NCBI GenBank assembly: GCA_963277665.1
Contig: OY728160.1
Span: forward strand, 52,312,605 to 52,376,604
Direction: 5' to 3'
Source: Viscum album
Taxonomy: Eukaryota > Streptophyta > Magnoliopsida > Santalales > Viscaceae
DNA length: 64,000 bases
In this document: positions 48,860-62,200 of the stretch, piece after piece
Numbering within the stretch: the first letter of the stretch is position 1
Layout: every line of letters begins with the position of its first letter
The notes under the pieces: model-generated
What the model was told of the DNA's origin: nothing
The model's input: the letters and a program-made list of their open reading frames with translations, nothing else
Database searches by the model: none
Translations under genes and position numbers: made by a program

Positions 48860-49480
48860 ATTATACAACTATAAAGTAAAATGTCACTTTTCAAATCAAT
48901 TCCCTCATATAAGTATTTTTTGTGGCAACTGACAACCTATAATGAAGCAAGGTTGAGGTTTTCCCATCACTTCCGCTAAAATGAATCCCAACAACAAAGT
49001 GGTGACAGGTATGCTAGTTATTCATTAAATACTATAGGGAGTATTTTTTTTGTTCTTGTGATAATCATTCCTTAATATCATGAATTTTTTTAGAAGAATT
49101 CGAAAAGCACCTTAATGAATTTATGTAAAAATGTCAGTGAAAATGAAAAATGTGGAAGTTATTTCATCCCATGTATATAACACCTCTACTGTCAAAATTT
49201 TTTGGGCTGAAGATCCGAGAGAACCTTTTTCTACTGCCTTTGGTTGAATTTTATGCAATTATGTCCATATATTAGCTTCCCTATGTAGATCCAACATAAA
49301 TATACATTCAAAGTAAATAACTATATGTATAGCCAGTACATCCACTATTCAATACATGTTCAAAGAGGAAGATGAATATTATTTTTCTCTTTCATGTCAA
49401 GCATGGATAATACTACCCTACAAGTAAGCGTATCTAGCTCAAAAAATTTATTATAAGGAAAAACTCGATCTAAAAAACAT
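48860..49480 (+). pseudogene. Element D protease-region remnant
   Basis: Continuation of D after element B. By position this should be aspartic protease, but I could not find a DSGA-type motif or other alignable block. Confidence 0.35.
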
Positions 49481-50270
49481 GTCTATTATGAGGGAATATG
49501 ATAATGTGTTTCCTGAGGAATTTTTTTGTCATCCACCAAGTTGAGAGGTTGAATTTTTAATTAAGCTTATAGGAGGGGAATTTTCAGTATCTAGGATTCC
49601 ATATATGATAGTTGTTGTAGATATTTTGGAGCTAAATAAACAACTATATTGGAATCTAGATAATGGATTTAGACTCCTAACTTTTTCACAATGGGGTGAA
49701 CTGGTCCTCTTCATTAAGAAGAATGAATGGTTAATACACATTTAAATTGATTAGCGCGAGATAAAGATGACAATTATATTGTAAAAAGTATAATTTTTAA
49801 TGGATTTATGACTTTTTTATACAACAATGTTGAAAAAAATACTTCTACAAGGTGGATATATAGTCTGTATGTAACCATGTTAGGGTGAAGAAGGATAATA
49901 TCCACAAGGGTTGTTTTTATACTAGGTATAGGAACTATGAGTTTGTAGTAATGCCATTAAAAATCACTAATTCTCCAAAAATCCTCAAGGACTTGATGAA
50001 CAGATTATTTAGTAATTACCTTGAAAAATTTGAGGTATTCTATGTTGATGATATTCTAATATTATCCAAACCCAAGGAGGGGCATTATAAGAATCTGAGC
50101 ACTATGCTAAAGACCTTATGAAAGGAGAGGATTCATAAAAAGTACAAAAAGTGTGAATTCCGGTTAAAAGAAGTGTCATTATTAAGAAATATGATAATAA
50201 GAAATGAAATATGTGTGGATATTTAAATGAAAAAGTAAATTAAAGGACGTATGATGCCAAAATTCATGAT
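49481..50270 (+). pseudogene. Element D reverse transcriptase relic
   Basis: Plus-strand frames contain REVEF-like EVEFLIKLIGGEFSV (about 49,545), QWGELVLFIKK (about 49,690), a 78-codon open stretch at 49,885-50,121 with FYTRYRNYEFVVMP and FYVDDILILSKPKEGHYKN (YVDD catalytic box near 50,040), then KCEFRLKEVSLL and ELAGYYHL. Order and spacing match Ty3/gypsy RT. The thumb and connection continue into RNase H. Stops and frame changes lie between the blocks. Confidence 0.9.
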
Positions 50271-50835
50271 AAATATTCATAGTTTCTATGAGTTAGCGGG
50301 ATATTATCACTTATGTTTGACAAATTTCTCATGATTTTCAAACGCTTATACCATGACAACATTGATGTGATTTACATTTTCTGAGATTTATGAATGTAAA
50401 GAGAGATACAATGAGTTGAAAACAGGCTTATTCTTACCCATATGCTCACACTACCCACAAGTGGAAAATATTAAAAAACAATTAGTGATTCTTTGAATAA
50501 AGGATTAGGATTTGTGTTAATGCAAAATGATAGAGTCATAGACTATGCTTTGTGGAATTTTAATGTTCATGAATATGCCTATTTAATTCGTGATATATAG
50601 TTGGAGTTAGTGTTCTTCGGTTTCAAAATATGAAGACATTATCACTTTAGGGATATGTGTGAAATATGTATATGAATCACAATAGTCTAAAATATATATT
50701 CACACCTAAAGAGATTAATATGCACCAATGAAGAAAATTAGTGTTCATAAAAGAATATGAATTCTCAATTCACTACCATCTTGGTAATCTAAATAACGTG
50801 GAATATTGTCTAATTAGAAAGGATCGATAAATTTT
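50271..50835 (+). pseudogene. Element D RNase H relic
   Basis: VLMQNDRVI-like residues near 50,515, YMNHNSLKYIFTPKEINM (about 50,670-50,720, from TDHKSLKYIFTQKELN) and EYEFSIHYHLGNLNNV (about 50,755, from YDFxIxYHPGKANxVAD). In a live element this domain removes RNA from the RNA:DNA hybrid. It follows RT without a gap. Confidence 0.8.
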
Positions 50836-52330
50836 ATCATTCAAGATAACTGATAAGGATCCGATCTTCTTAGAGTTGATGAGGATGAACATGAGAATCA
50901 TAAAGAAAGGAATATCATGAATCCCTTTACAAATTATTTCTCAATCATATTTTCCTCAAAGGTTAAAGGATACTCAAAAAGGATTTTGTGTGAATTCAGG
51001 AGAAAGTGGAAACTACAAGAAAAAAGAAATATTTAGAGTTACTATTAATGATTAATCAATTGTGAGATTATGGTTAAGATTGTGTGTTCCATAAAATCCC
51101 ATTGTTAAGAAAGAAAAATTTGATGATGCAAAATGATAGAATTTCCCCATTCACTCATGAAATAGAAAGATGTATTGAGGTCTATGAGTGAAGTATTTAT
51201 GTGATAACATGAAGAAGTACATTTCTACACATACATCAATGTGTCTAGTATGACAACATGTTATGGATAAAATGTATATGTCTAAGTGTATGATGAATCC
51301 ATTACCCATTCCAACATAGAAATATGAATACATCACTACATACATTGTCATCGAACATCAGAATACATCAAAAGGAAACAATTTTTCCTTGGTTATTATG
51401 GAACATATTACATATAATTTGCACTTCATTGCAATTAGAAATGATTTATCACATGATCATCTTGAATGGGTATACATCAGAGAAGTGGTGATGCTACATG
51501 GAGTAATACTATGTATTTCTTATGATCAAGATCCATGATTCACATCTATGTTTTGGAATCCTACATTCTCTAAAAACTGAGTTGAACATCATTATAGCTT
51601 TTTACACTCAATGAGATGGCTAATCGGATCAAACTACCCAAACACATGAGGACATGTTGAGAGCTTTCTCAATTTGCTTCATAGGAGTATGATACCAATA
51701 TCATCCTATGTTCAAGTTCTCGTACAAGAATATTTTCCACTCAAGAATCCAAATTCCCCCAATGAATCACTTTATGAGAGGAGGTGTAAAAAACCCAAAT
51801 GTTGGGATGATGTTGGGGGACACGTACTACTAGGTCCTAAAGTGGTTGAGGAAATGGTGGAGATGGTTAAAACCATTCATCAACACATCAAAGCTACTCA
51901 ACGTCAATAGTATAGATATAATAAAAATCATCGATGAGACCTAGAGTTTGATGTTGTAGAAATTTAATTCCAACACATATCTCTATTTACTAATGTGATG
52001 AAATTTTGGAAGAAGGGAGAGCCTATTCCAAGGTACATCATCCCTTTTTAGATCCTTGATTACGTCAAAGCAGTAGCCTATCGACTAATACTCCCACCAA
52101 ACCTATTTCAAGTCAATGATATAATCAATGTATCCCTATTGAGAAATTACATAACCAAGCCCTCACATGTACTCAATATAGAGTTATTACCATTATGTAA
52201 TGACCTTTCATATAAGTATCATATAGTGAATTTCCTATATTGTATGGAAATTTTTTTTAAAAATAAAACAATGCACGTTGTCAATGTATTGTGGAAAAAT
52301 AAAATGATTGAAGAAGAAAAAAGTTAAACA
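50836..52330 (+). pseudogene. Element D integrase and chromodomain relic
   Basis: After an unreadable zinc-binding part, EWVYIREVVMLHGV and SYDQDP (about 51,470-51,540) match the YIREIVRLHGVPxSIVSDRDPRF core. An open stretch at 51,674-51,910 has ESLYERRCKKPKCWDDVGG and LLGPKVVEEMVEMVK, the conserved segment after the catalytic core. Further on are VAYRLILPPNLFQVNDI and LLRNYITKPSHVL, then FKNKTMHVVNVLWKNKMIEE (about 52,250-52,315), matching the LRNKxIxLVKVLWxNHxxEEATWE chromodomain end. This places D with Tekay/Del-like chromoviruses. Confidence 0.85.
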
Positions 52331-52403
52331 AATGAGGTGATGAATCAGAGTTTCCCTAAAATATTTTATTGTGAGAAAAGTATATTTTTAGGGAAAAATT
52401 TTA

Positions 52404-52416
52404 ATGGGAGGAAAAT
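52404..52416 (+). promoter_or_regulatory. Polypurine tract of element D
   Basis: ATGGGAGGAAAAT immediately before the LTR start TGTAATGACCC. Confidence 0.75.
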
Positions 52417-55047
52417 TGTAATGACCCAAGCTATTATTAAGAAAACTCATCTTTTAATTCTATTAATTGTCTTATTAATTAATATGGTTATGGAAAATAC
52501 CTGAATTTATTTATTTTTATTATATCATCTTGGATTAAAATTACCGTTAATATTATTTTCCATTAAAAATATATCCATGGAACAATTATCACATTATTAG
52601 TATAAACAGTGGGTTTTAAAAAATCTAATTGACATAAAAAAGTGATTGCCTCAATCAGTATGATCATACCCTATGAATCCCACATACCAGAGATACCAAG
52701 GGAGGTAGAAATCCAAATATTTTTCATTGATAAATCCCATCCTATGATCCAACAACTTAATCATGATTAAAATATTTTACAGGAGATGTTTAGGTTCATC
52801 TAGTTCCTGAAGCAGACAATGTTCACCGAACCACCCCATGAAATTCTCGTCATCACACACCTTAAACATAGGGAATTTTCTGGTGTATTAAAGGGATATG
52901 TAACAAGACCATAGAAATATGAGTATTTATATTATTTTATTTATATAATAATGATTATATTTCTGTCATGTTATTGTTACTTTATAAATATTTTTTGTTT
53001 TGTTTCAGGAGAACACTAATAGTATTTTTGGTTTATATTTAAATTCAATAAGAAATATATTTTGATGATTTAATGGATATTTTAAATAAAAAATATTTTA
53101 TTAAAATATTAATATTAAATAACTTTTAATAAATATAAATGACCATATAAATTTTATGAAGTAAAATTTAATTTTAATAAGGGTTCAAAAAAATTTATTT
53201 GTAAAAAAACCATTCATTCTCAACAAATGATGGGTTTTATTTTAAAAGATACAATTCACATATTTATAAAATTATTTAGGTCAAATTAATAATATTTTGG
53301 GAATCAAGATATCAAAATTATCTTATGGTGAATTTTTCATAATTTAATGAGATAGCCTAATTTTCAAGTATAAATGAAATAATATATAAATGTATTATAT
53401 GTTTTATGACAAAATAATGTCCCAAAAGTGTTGGAATATTTAATATAAACTAGTTTTATGACCAAATATGGTCTTAACATTAAAATATTGTACGTTTAGG
53501 TTTATTTTATTTATTTTTTAATGAAATTACAAATTTATCCAAAAATAATTATATATTTCATGATTTTAAAATCATTTCTTTAAGAGTGTGACTAACCTCC
53601 ACATCACTAAGTGTAATATTTTAATAATATTTCCCTTTTTCGTCTAAAATAATAAAAACAAATCCCCTTTTTCAAAAACCACGAAATAACCATGGGATAC
53701 TTTGTAGTGTTCAATACTTTATTATGTAGAAGCCCAAACCAAAATAATAAGGAAATCTCCCTCTTTTCCTATATAAACCCACATAATATCCTATTTATCA
53801 TCACTAAAACTCATTGGAGGGTGTACGTAATCTTCTTTATACTCTATATATCCCTTCTAAGGTGCCACAATATTTCAAGAATCTCCTCTCAATCCATTGG
53901 AGTCCCACTCTCGGGTAGGGGATATTCCTCTCTCCTCTTTTATAAAGCACTCCTTTTACGTTATGTATTTTGATTTTAAATTTTTATGATGTAATGTAAC
54001 AATATATAAATTCCAAATTACCCATTTTATTAATAAATGTTGTGATATTCCTTTCAGTCTCATAAATATTGCATGGTCGTTTATGTACACTGGTTATCAT
54101 GCCAAAATTTCATAACAATTATTTTCACTATTCATGTTTCTTCATTAACTTGCGCATTATATTTCAAAATTTCTAAAATTTGGATATGATTTAACATGTC
54201 CCTATTAATTTAGATTTTATTTAAAAATAATTATATATCCCTTTATCTCTTATAATCAAATTTTATGAATTTTTGTGTAATGTCATTATGCTGCAGAAAT
54301 TTCACCGTAAATTTCCATGCCAAAAAAATTATTAAGTGAATACAATACTTATTATGATATCATGGGTATTAACATTTATGAAATATAATTATTATTTTTT
54401 GGACCTAAATGAATTAAATCAATATTCTTTTGTCATAAAATAAATTTTGATGATGAATTACCCATGTCTGTGATCTATATGGAACAATTAAACATGAGAA
54501 TGAAATGATTATGATGGGTAAACCCAAATAGCTCTCTAATTCATTGGGTAATGTTTAATATCATGATAAGCCATGTTGTTATATGGTGTATGTTATTAAT
54601 TTATGGTTAACTTTCTACCATGAAGTCTTGGTGGTTTATCATAGCCCAATTTTCCTAATTTATTGTTTTAAATTGGTTCCACATTACCCATGTTTTGATT
54701 ATCATGTTATATAATGCCTTATTATTCATGTTTATTTTGTTCCTAATAGATATACCTATTGTATAATATTTATCACTTATGGAATGCTTATTCCCTTACT
54801 ATGATTTATAGTTCACTACTTTATTATATATTTCCCTAGGATATCCCATGTTGTTTTATGTTGAAAGAAGTAATTTGAGAATGTTAAAGATGTTTTAAAT
54901 AATGATGTTGTATTCCCTATTTTATGTTGTTATGTAATATTAATAATTACAAAATACACTATAATTATTGATCAACCTAGTTTTATTAATTATTTATTTT
55001 TAGAATAAATCATTTATTGATGAGAAATAATATAAAGGTTTGTTATA
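52417..55047 (+). repeat. Element D 3' LTR (uninterrupted copy)
   Basis: Starts TGTAATGACCCAAG and ends ...TTTGTTATA, 2.63 kb. It is the unbroken reference for the split 5' LTR and holds the empty site of E at 52,842-52,846. TACAT at 55,048-55,052 is the right target duplication of D. Confidence 0.85.
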
Positions 55048-55052
55048 TACAT

Positions 55053-55191
55053 GGTTTTGGAAAATCATATTCAATCTGTGAGACATGTATGACCAAACAC
55101 CTATATGTCCATAAGGTTTTCTTAAAGAGGTTAGGTGTTTGGATAATGGTTCCCAAATCATGAAAAATTATAATAGATACTTATAGTTACA
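55053..55191 (-). repeat. Element F 5' LTR, piece 3
   Basis: Continues the alignment with the F 3' LTR after D: TTTGGATAATGGTTCCCAAATC here against TTTGGATAACCATTCTCAAACC near 7,235. Ends ...TAGTTACA, read as TGTAACTA on the minus strand. Confidence 0.6.
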
Positions 55192-58100
55192 TACAAAAAA
55201 AGTAATTTCATGATTAGAACTAATGATTCACTTGAGCTATTTTCTCCAAAAAAACATATTTTCAACCTTCTACCCCCAAAAACATCGCAAACCTCAAAAG
55301 TTAAAGAACAAGGATGAATTAAAACATACCTATGACTAAAGGGGTTTAACAATATTGATATGATTATATAAGGAATTAAAGTGTAATTGAGATTTATTAA
55401 TGTTTTTTTGTTCATGAGTTCATTTAAGATTGATGAGAATATAGAAAATGGTATATCTCTCAAGGAAAAAATTACAATAATGATTATATGATCCATTTTT
55501 AATGTGTAATATTGGTTAGGTATCAAATATATAGGAATATTAAGGGATTCCAATTATAACCATAGTCGGAAAATATTTGGAAGAATAAGAACTTTGGAGA
55601 AGAAAATGTGTGGTTTTTGATAACATTCTTTTATCTTGACTCTTTTATATAATGAGGAGACATTGTGTTTGAATATAATAACAACAAATTATGTTGATTA
55701 ATACAATAAATAATTTGTAAAGAAGATTTGAAATTTTTTCATGCAGTGATTGAGATGAATGTTGTGATCATGAATATATTTCGTCATTTAAAAAAATGAG
55801 TGGAAGGTGACCAGATATGATGGATACTGAGACATCATATAATAAAATACTTATTTATATGAGATATGAAGTAAAATATAAAAATCAATTTGTTGGATAC
55901 TAATATAAATAGAATCAATGGGTAACAACATAGTTCACTTGTGAAATATAGTTTTTGTGCAATTATTTAATATGGTGTACTTGGTTTTATGATGGCTGAT
56001 GTATACCTCTTTGTGTATTGATGATGATATTTTATTATAAAATCTATTAATTGTATATTAAAACTATATAAAGGATTAGGATTATTTAAAGGGGATGAAA
56101 CATGAAAATATTGGGCGCTATATTTTAATGCCTTTTACTATTTCATGTGGTGCTGTATGATTAGTTAAAAATAATTGATCTGAAATTCCTAACTGGCTAC
56201 ATATGTTCAATTCTCAGTGGAATTAAATGATTCGTAAAGTTATAAAGAAGAATTTTGAATCGGTACAACTATTTAATACATTATTCACTCCCCACTCAGG
56301 TGTCTACATTGATCATTTTTGGGAATTTTAATGATATCATAATGAGGTTTCTTCTCATTGATCTATTCTGAAGATCCTATAAATATATATCAATTTAATG
56401 AAGTGCATATTTCAAATTATTTATGAACCTATGATAGATAAATCTAAATATATTACAATTTTGACAGTGTCGAAGTCTCAAACAAGAAAATTAAAAATTG
56501 GTGAAAGAAAAATGATGAGAACGTGAGAAAAAACTTATGAAAAAAGAATTATTCACCACTAACTATGTAAATAGGTTATGTGCCACATAAAAACTCTTTT
56601 GAAACATTCATCAAATGAAATTTTTTTAAAGTGTGTAGAATTTTAAAATATTAGTAATGATAATTAACTTGATTATTTTTATTACTAAATTATGGATTAC
56701 CCTAAAATGGTTCTTGTTTATGTTTTGGTATAAATTTTGATACATGTTACGAGACTATAGTATGATAATTCAAAGATGGAACTAGAGACTATTGTTAATA
56801 AATATGTATTAATAAATAGGTTATAAAACCCAAAAATCACAAAATATTATTATTATAGAAAATTATGAATCAGTTACACATTTAAATGAAATACATTATT
56901 CAATAGTTTATTAATATAAATGATCTTCTTGGGATAGATTTTTTATTTAAGAGATGATACAATAATGTTTGAGACATCATATAATTTCATTAAAAGTGAA
57001 GGAAACCTAAATGTATGTGAAATAAAATAGAATTAATGATAAAAAATATTCCATGGTGGATATTGGGATGATGGATAAATAAATGTTATAGAAGATTATG
57101 TATCAGTGGGGGAATAAGATGATATGAACTGTTGTTAAATATAATTTGTCCGGTTAAATTTAATTGAGATTGAGTTGAAAATAAATAATCTAGATATATT
57201 TTACCCTAAAATATACCATGTTTTTATAAAGAGATGTGATACCACTATGGTTTTAGAGATGTTTCATCCCTCTAAATGGAATCATACTAGTGGAAAAGTG
57301 TTAATGATAAATGTTGAAAATGCTTTCACATTATGATCTTAGAGAAAGTCCACGCACAATCCAAAAAAATATACATTATATAAAGGTAGTTTTTCAAATA
57401 TATTTGGAAATAAGAATAAAATATACATATGTGGGAGTAATAAATTCTAATAATATTACTATATAATTTAGGGTAGAAGTATTTCAGCAAAATAAGGGAT
57501 GTTTTATAGTCATAGAAAAAAATGTAGTGATTCAACTCAAAAACTGCATCCATAAAAAATATTAATTGATTGAGCCTACAATATAAAAATAGTTTATGGG
57601 GCATTTTTTTTGTTACTAGTGGATTGGAAATATTGGAAGATATATTTTCACAAAATATAAAAATATTAAAGACAAATAAGGTGAGTGACAAGTGGAGAAA
57701 TGTTGAAAATTGGAACAAACCTACTGGTCAAAATCTAGAAGCATAGAAAAGGGGGAATATATCTTATAAGAACTTATTTATGTAACATGGGATTTTCTAG
57801 GAGGTGTTAAATATTAATGGTCATTCCTAGGATGATTTTTTGATAAATACATATAAAAATTACTAATAATATGTATACATGAATGGATCACCGCATATTG
57901 AGGAGAAGATACACATGTCAACATTGGTGAATAATCTTAAGAACAAAGTTACTAAGAGTAGTATTCCCAATATGTTTATGATGTTTCTAAATATTGGTGA
58001 CTAAAAGAAGAAAGTAAATTTATGTGGAATGTAAATTTACGAGAGAAAATCAAAATAAATACCATGACTACACATCCAGAATAGTTATAAATTTGGATGC

Positions 58101-61100
58101 AATGTAGAATAATTCCTTGTTCTATCATTTCAAATATGATGTAAAGAATAATTACACTCCTATGATAAAGGATGTAAAAATACCTAATTAAATATTGATT
58201 ATATATGAAAATTTTATTGAATAATAAAGGAGGTTGTAGTAATAATAAAATCATTAATCTAATATGATATCTGAATAAAAGAATTTTGTTCTATGTTGGA
58301 AGCATAGTGAAAAATAAAATAAGTCCACATTTCATTAAAAGGCTCATATTTTGGAAACTAATAAGGTTATAATAATTATTAATAGAAGAAACATCAATGT
58401 TTCAATGATAATTTCCACTAGGTTGAGGAAGACATCTCATCCCTAGAGTTAGAAGTGAATAGAAAAAGAAGTCATAGCTTATTCCCACATTAGTGATTGT
58501 GCATTAAAGATAAAATATATGGTTAAGATTATAGGAATAAATCCATCATAGTGATTATATAAATTGGTATTAATCTATAATTTCTATTTGGATTATAAAT
58601 TTTTTTCATTACTCTAGGGATATTATTACTGGAATAATTTTACCATAATGATGTAGTATGAATACATCTGTTGAGGTGGATAAACTAATGTATTCATGAA
58701 TTTTAGATAATATTATTCATCTGAAAATATATACACTAGATAGCCTCAACCTATATATAATTCATTTTAAGATATTCAATATTCTTTTATTTTTATGGTG
58801 AAGAATTTTTTATATGAAGTGGGTGTTTCCAAGAATAAAGTGAACTAGTTTACTTTAACTTGATATTTTTGATGTGTTTTGTTAGGATAAGTATAGGTTT
58901 AATAATGGTATTGAAAATATGGTCTCTAAAACAGCGGAAAAATGTTTTTATGTGTTAGTACAAAATTTTGAGATATATGTGGATAAAATTATTTATTTGA
59001 TATATTCACTCTTGTTTTCTACATTGGATTGGCCCATGTAAACTTTGAGTTTATTTAGTAAAGGCTCATTGCAAAGAAATATATGGGGGACCCATTCTAT
59101 AAAGAGAATATATGATCAAATTGGAGAAGAAGAATATTGAAGTGACATGGGTAAGGGGAAGAATAATTATCCCTTGTAAAGCATACCCAATCACAAATGG
59201 AATTTCTGCTGGTATGGTAAATAGAAGGATAAACCATTTACTCATTTGTATTTATTATCAATAATGGGGAGAATATAATTATTTACATGTTTTGTAAAAG
59301 TGTTATTGAGAACAAATCTATATGGGGAGATTGATATTTTTTATTTTATTATATGATTCTAATGTTTAATTAAATTTCAACTATTAAAGTATAATGTAGA
59401 TATAATTGTATGAGTATAGAATATTGGTTATGGGTTAGATAATCCATGCATTTAATGGAGATTTAAAGTTCTTTCCAATTGTTGTGGGTAAAGAATTATT
59501 AAATTTCTTTCCATGGAATATTTGGATAGATGGGTTCTAATGGTCGCCCCATGTATCTGTCCCATATTTATACATTCTATTTTCATCTTTGAGGTAGATC
59601 CACCGACTGCATGGTTGGTTAGTGACTTTTTTATGTGGTCCATTAGTCTATAGTTAGATTCTTCTTTTGTAATCAATATGAATTTTTGATTTTGATAGTC
59701 AACTACTTGTTCATATAATCTATTAAAATATAAATATTTCTATTATATAACTCATGGTTGACCCATGGAGTGAATATCATGATCGATCCAATACATAAAG
59801 TAAAATGTGAATAACTACACCATGAAATTGAATAAATCCCGATTTAGGTATCTAAAGAATAAAATCAAATGAGATGATGTAATGAATATTAATCATGGAT
59901 TTAAATATCCTAAACAAAGAAATGGGTTTTTGATTCATACTAAAAAATGAGTTTTTAATACGAAATCATGGTCAATATGGTGAAATAAAGAAGGGGTTGT
60001 GGAAAATTTAAAATATAGATAAATGAATAAACTTTATATTGAAGTGGAGATTAATTTCTAATGATGCTATAAATATTCTAACATGATTCAAACATCATTA
60101 TTATTCTAATATATATGACCCAATCCAAGAGTTTATGAATATGATGAAAGAGAAACATGAGGAGATTACTACTCATGTTGGTTGCACATTTTCATATAAT
60201 AATATTTGAAAATCCATTTATGTGATCATAAATCAAGAAGATAAATCGTAGGATTCTTGATCAATTATGAAATTTTTAAAATTTTTAAAAGAATGTTTTG
60301 AAGATATATTGTGATGTAGTAAGTTAAGATAAAATTGAGATGATGTCTAAATTATCAGATCTTATGAATGATAACAACGATATTTTTTGAAGTACATAAG
60401 CTAAAAGAAGTGAATGGTTTCAACATATAAGAATAGTGTGTTCAAGATACAGTAGTTGATAATGTAATATATGTGGATGATGAATGGGGAAGTGGGGACT
60501 AATATGATCCATGATATGGTATGTTGGATGATTTTTTATATAACTATTCTAATTGCATGACTTAGGTTTTATGGTATGATCTTAAAGAGATAACTCCTCG
60601 TATCGAATTATGTTAAATATTTTTTTGGTTCTGATAGTAGAAGGAAGGGTATGCTAATGAGTTATCATAGTGATAAATAATGAAATGGGTATTATTGAGA
60701 TAATTTTATTTGTGCAGAATATATCATTGAAAAGTTGAAGATTTATCTATAATAATCTAGTATATTGTATATAACCAAGAGAAAAATAATAATTAATGGA
60801 AAATAAAAAAGAAAGGGTACTCATTGAATTACCATGGAGTAATCCATTATGAGGAAAAATAATATGATATCATTAGGTAATACCTCATATTAAAATTTGA
60901 TTGTACATCTAATTGGATCATGGGAACAAAATTAATTAGTAGGATTTATTCCATATTCCAAAATGGAAAAACCTATTTTCTTGTGACCTACATATGTAAG
61001 GAAAAAGATTAAGTGAATGTGTGTTGTTTTGTTTTTTTAAGTTCATCCTAGTTTGAGGAGAATCAAAAAACCACTTTTGATCTTAAAGACAAATATCAAG

Positions 61101-61210
61101 TAGGATTTGAGATTGTTCCACTGAGTTATATTAATTGGGTATCAAAGTTGAAGGAAGAAAAGGGGTTCATGCAATAGCCATTGATGTAAAAAAATAAAAA
61201 GAAAAATAAT
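55192..61210. other. AT-rich decayed sequence, no recognised gene
   Basis: About 6 kb in which I cannot place any protein family. Open stretches of 131 (55,158-55,553), 130 (57,326-57,718) and 92 codons on the minus strand are low-complexity, rich in I, L, F, Y and S, and typical of AT-rich noise. Near 61,040-61,180 a frame with TTFDLKDKYQVGFEIVPLS faintly resembles the FxLEDKV end of some gypsy polyproteins. The polypurine tract that follows would fit that. Confidence 0.4.
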
Positions 61211-61226
61211 TGTGGAGAGGAAAATG
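61211..61226 (+). promoter_or_regulatory. Polypurine tract of a further plus-strand element (G)
   Basis: GTGGAGAGGAAAATG directly before TGTAGTGCCC, the same arrangement as in D (GGGAGGAAAAT then TGTAATGACCC). Confidence 0.5.
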
Positions 61227-62200
61227 TGTAGTGCCCAATATGGTTTATTGGAGTTTATTCATTCATTTAATCAGGATCTATTATGTTTTAATAACATTGG
61301 AATTCATTGACTCTAGGAAGCCAGTGAAAAAGTTTTGAAAAATACCTAAGAAATAGATATGCAATCAGTGACCATGTTACCAATGGTGTTCATAATCATT
61401 AGTTTATATTTTAATACATTAATATGAGTGTAAGGATATCATATCTCATGTATGTTGGAAAATAATATGGTGATCTTTTGATATACTTCAGAGAATAAGA
61501 ATTATTTAATGAGAGACTATTAGTACACAAGTATAAATGAGAGAAACGGTATGATATATAGATCGATGTAATATATTGACCAAACACCTATATAATATTG
61601 TGTCATTTTGTTCACAATGACATTTATCACCATAGGTAATTTATGAAAATGATATAATAGAGAAAATGTTCCTTGGAAATTACAAGTATGACAAGAAGTA
61701 CGTTTCTCGACAGTGTTCGAACCTTGTAAATATATCATGCAATATTTACCAAAATTTTAAAATTTCATATGGTATTATAAGATAGATTTAATGTAATACC
61801 TCCATAATTCATAAGAAACTATACAGTTTCATGTCCAAATTTGGCTCAAATAATTCTAAAGTTGAAAAAAATAATTTGGATTTTGTAAAAACTAGTAAAC
61901 ACTTGATCCACCAACACCCCTCTAAGGTGTCTATAGAGATCATGTTTGTAATTTCATAATAAACTATTTTATATATTTTTATATGGATCATGTATGAATA
62001 TATATATTATCTGGTGATAGTTTGGACTATAATTTTATTTTCCTTTAAGGAATTATCTAAATCTTGCATATTATGAGATTATTGTATATGAATTATGGTA
62101 GTGTGATATTTATATTATGTTATTATATTTTATAAGATATCATTATTTTATTATTATTATATTTAATGATTATTCATTTAATGAGTCCATATAAAAACCA
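61227..62200 (+). repeat. Start of a putative LTR of element G
   Basis: Begins TGTAGTGCCCAATATGG after the polypurine tract. No partner copy is present in the window, so the end and length are unknown. Confidence 0.4.

Larger units (their letters stand above)
23888..55047 (+). mobile_element. Element D: decayed full-length Ty3/gypsy chromovirus containing E and B
   Basis: The 5' LTR lies in two pieces (23,888-24,322 and 34,007-36,210) and the 3' LTR is 52,417-55,047; once E is removed both are about 2.63 kb. Flanks are CACAT (23,883-23,887) and TACAT (55,048-55,052), a 5-bp duplication with one C/T change. The internal part, with B removed, is about 5.05 kb and runs PBS, gag, RT, RNase H, integrase, chromodomain, polypurine tract in order. 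Removing E and B leaves about 10.3 kb, normal for a Tekay/Del-type element. It inserted into the 5' LTR of F; the empty site is near 7,142. Confidence 0.85.
5410..55191 (-). mobile_element. Element F: old Ty3/gypsy retrotransposon, split by nested elements
   Basis: This is the outermost resolved element of the stack, reading on the minus strand: 5' LTR at right (three pieces between 11,272 and 55,191), reverse transcriptase and integrase relics (10,340-7,550), 3' LTR at left (about 5,410-7,284). The two LTRs align across both insertion points. 6,290-6,330 matches the join of 12,165 to 23,054, and 7,100-7,200 matches the join of 23,887 to 55,053. The outer left edge is approximate, within about 50 bp, and I could not find a target duplication. 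All coding sequence is full of stops and indels, so the element is dead. Confidence 0.7.

Noticed and set aside
55158..55553. 131-codon open stretch on the minus strand
   Set aside because: Composition is dominated by I, L, F, Y and S as expected from AT-rich DNA, and it overlaps the edge of the F LTR. No domain seen.
56020..56160. Reverse transcriptase fragment (CIDDDIL and YILMPFT words)
   Set aside because: The two words are in the wrong order for gypsy RT and the text between and around them does not align.
57326..57718. 130-codon open stretch on the minus strand, possibly membrane protein-like
   Set aside because: Hydrophobic only because of AT-rich composition; no start context, no homology seen, no neighbouring gene.
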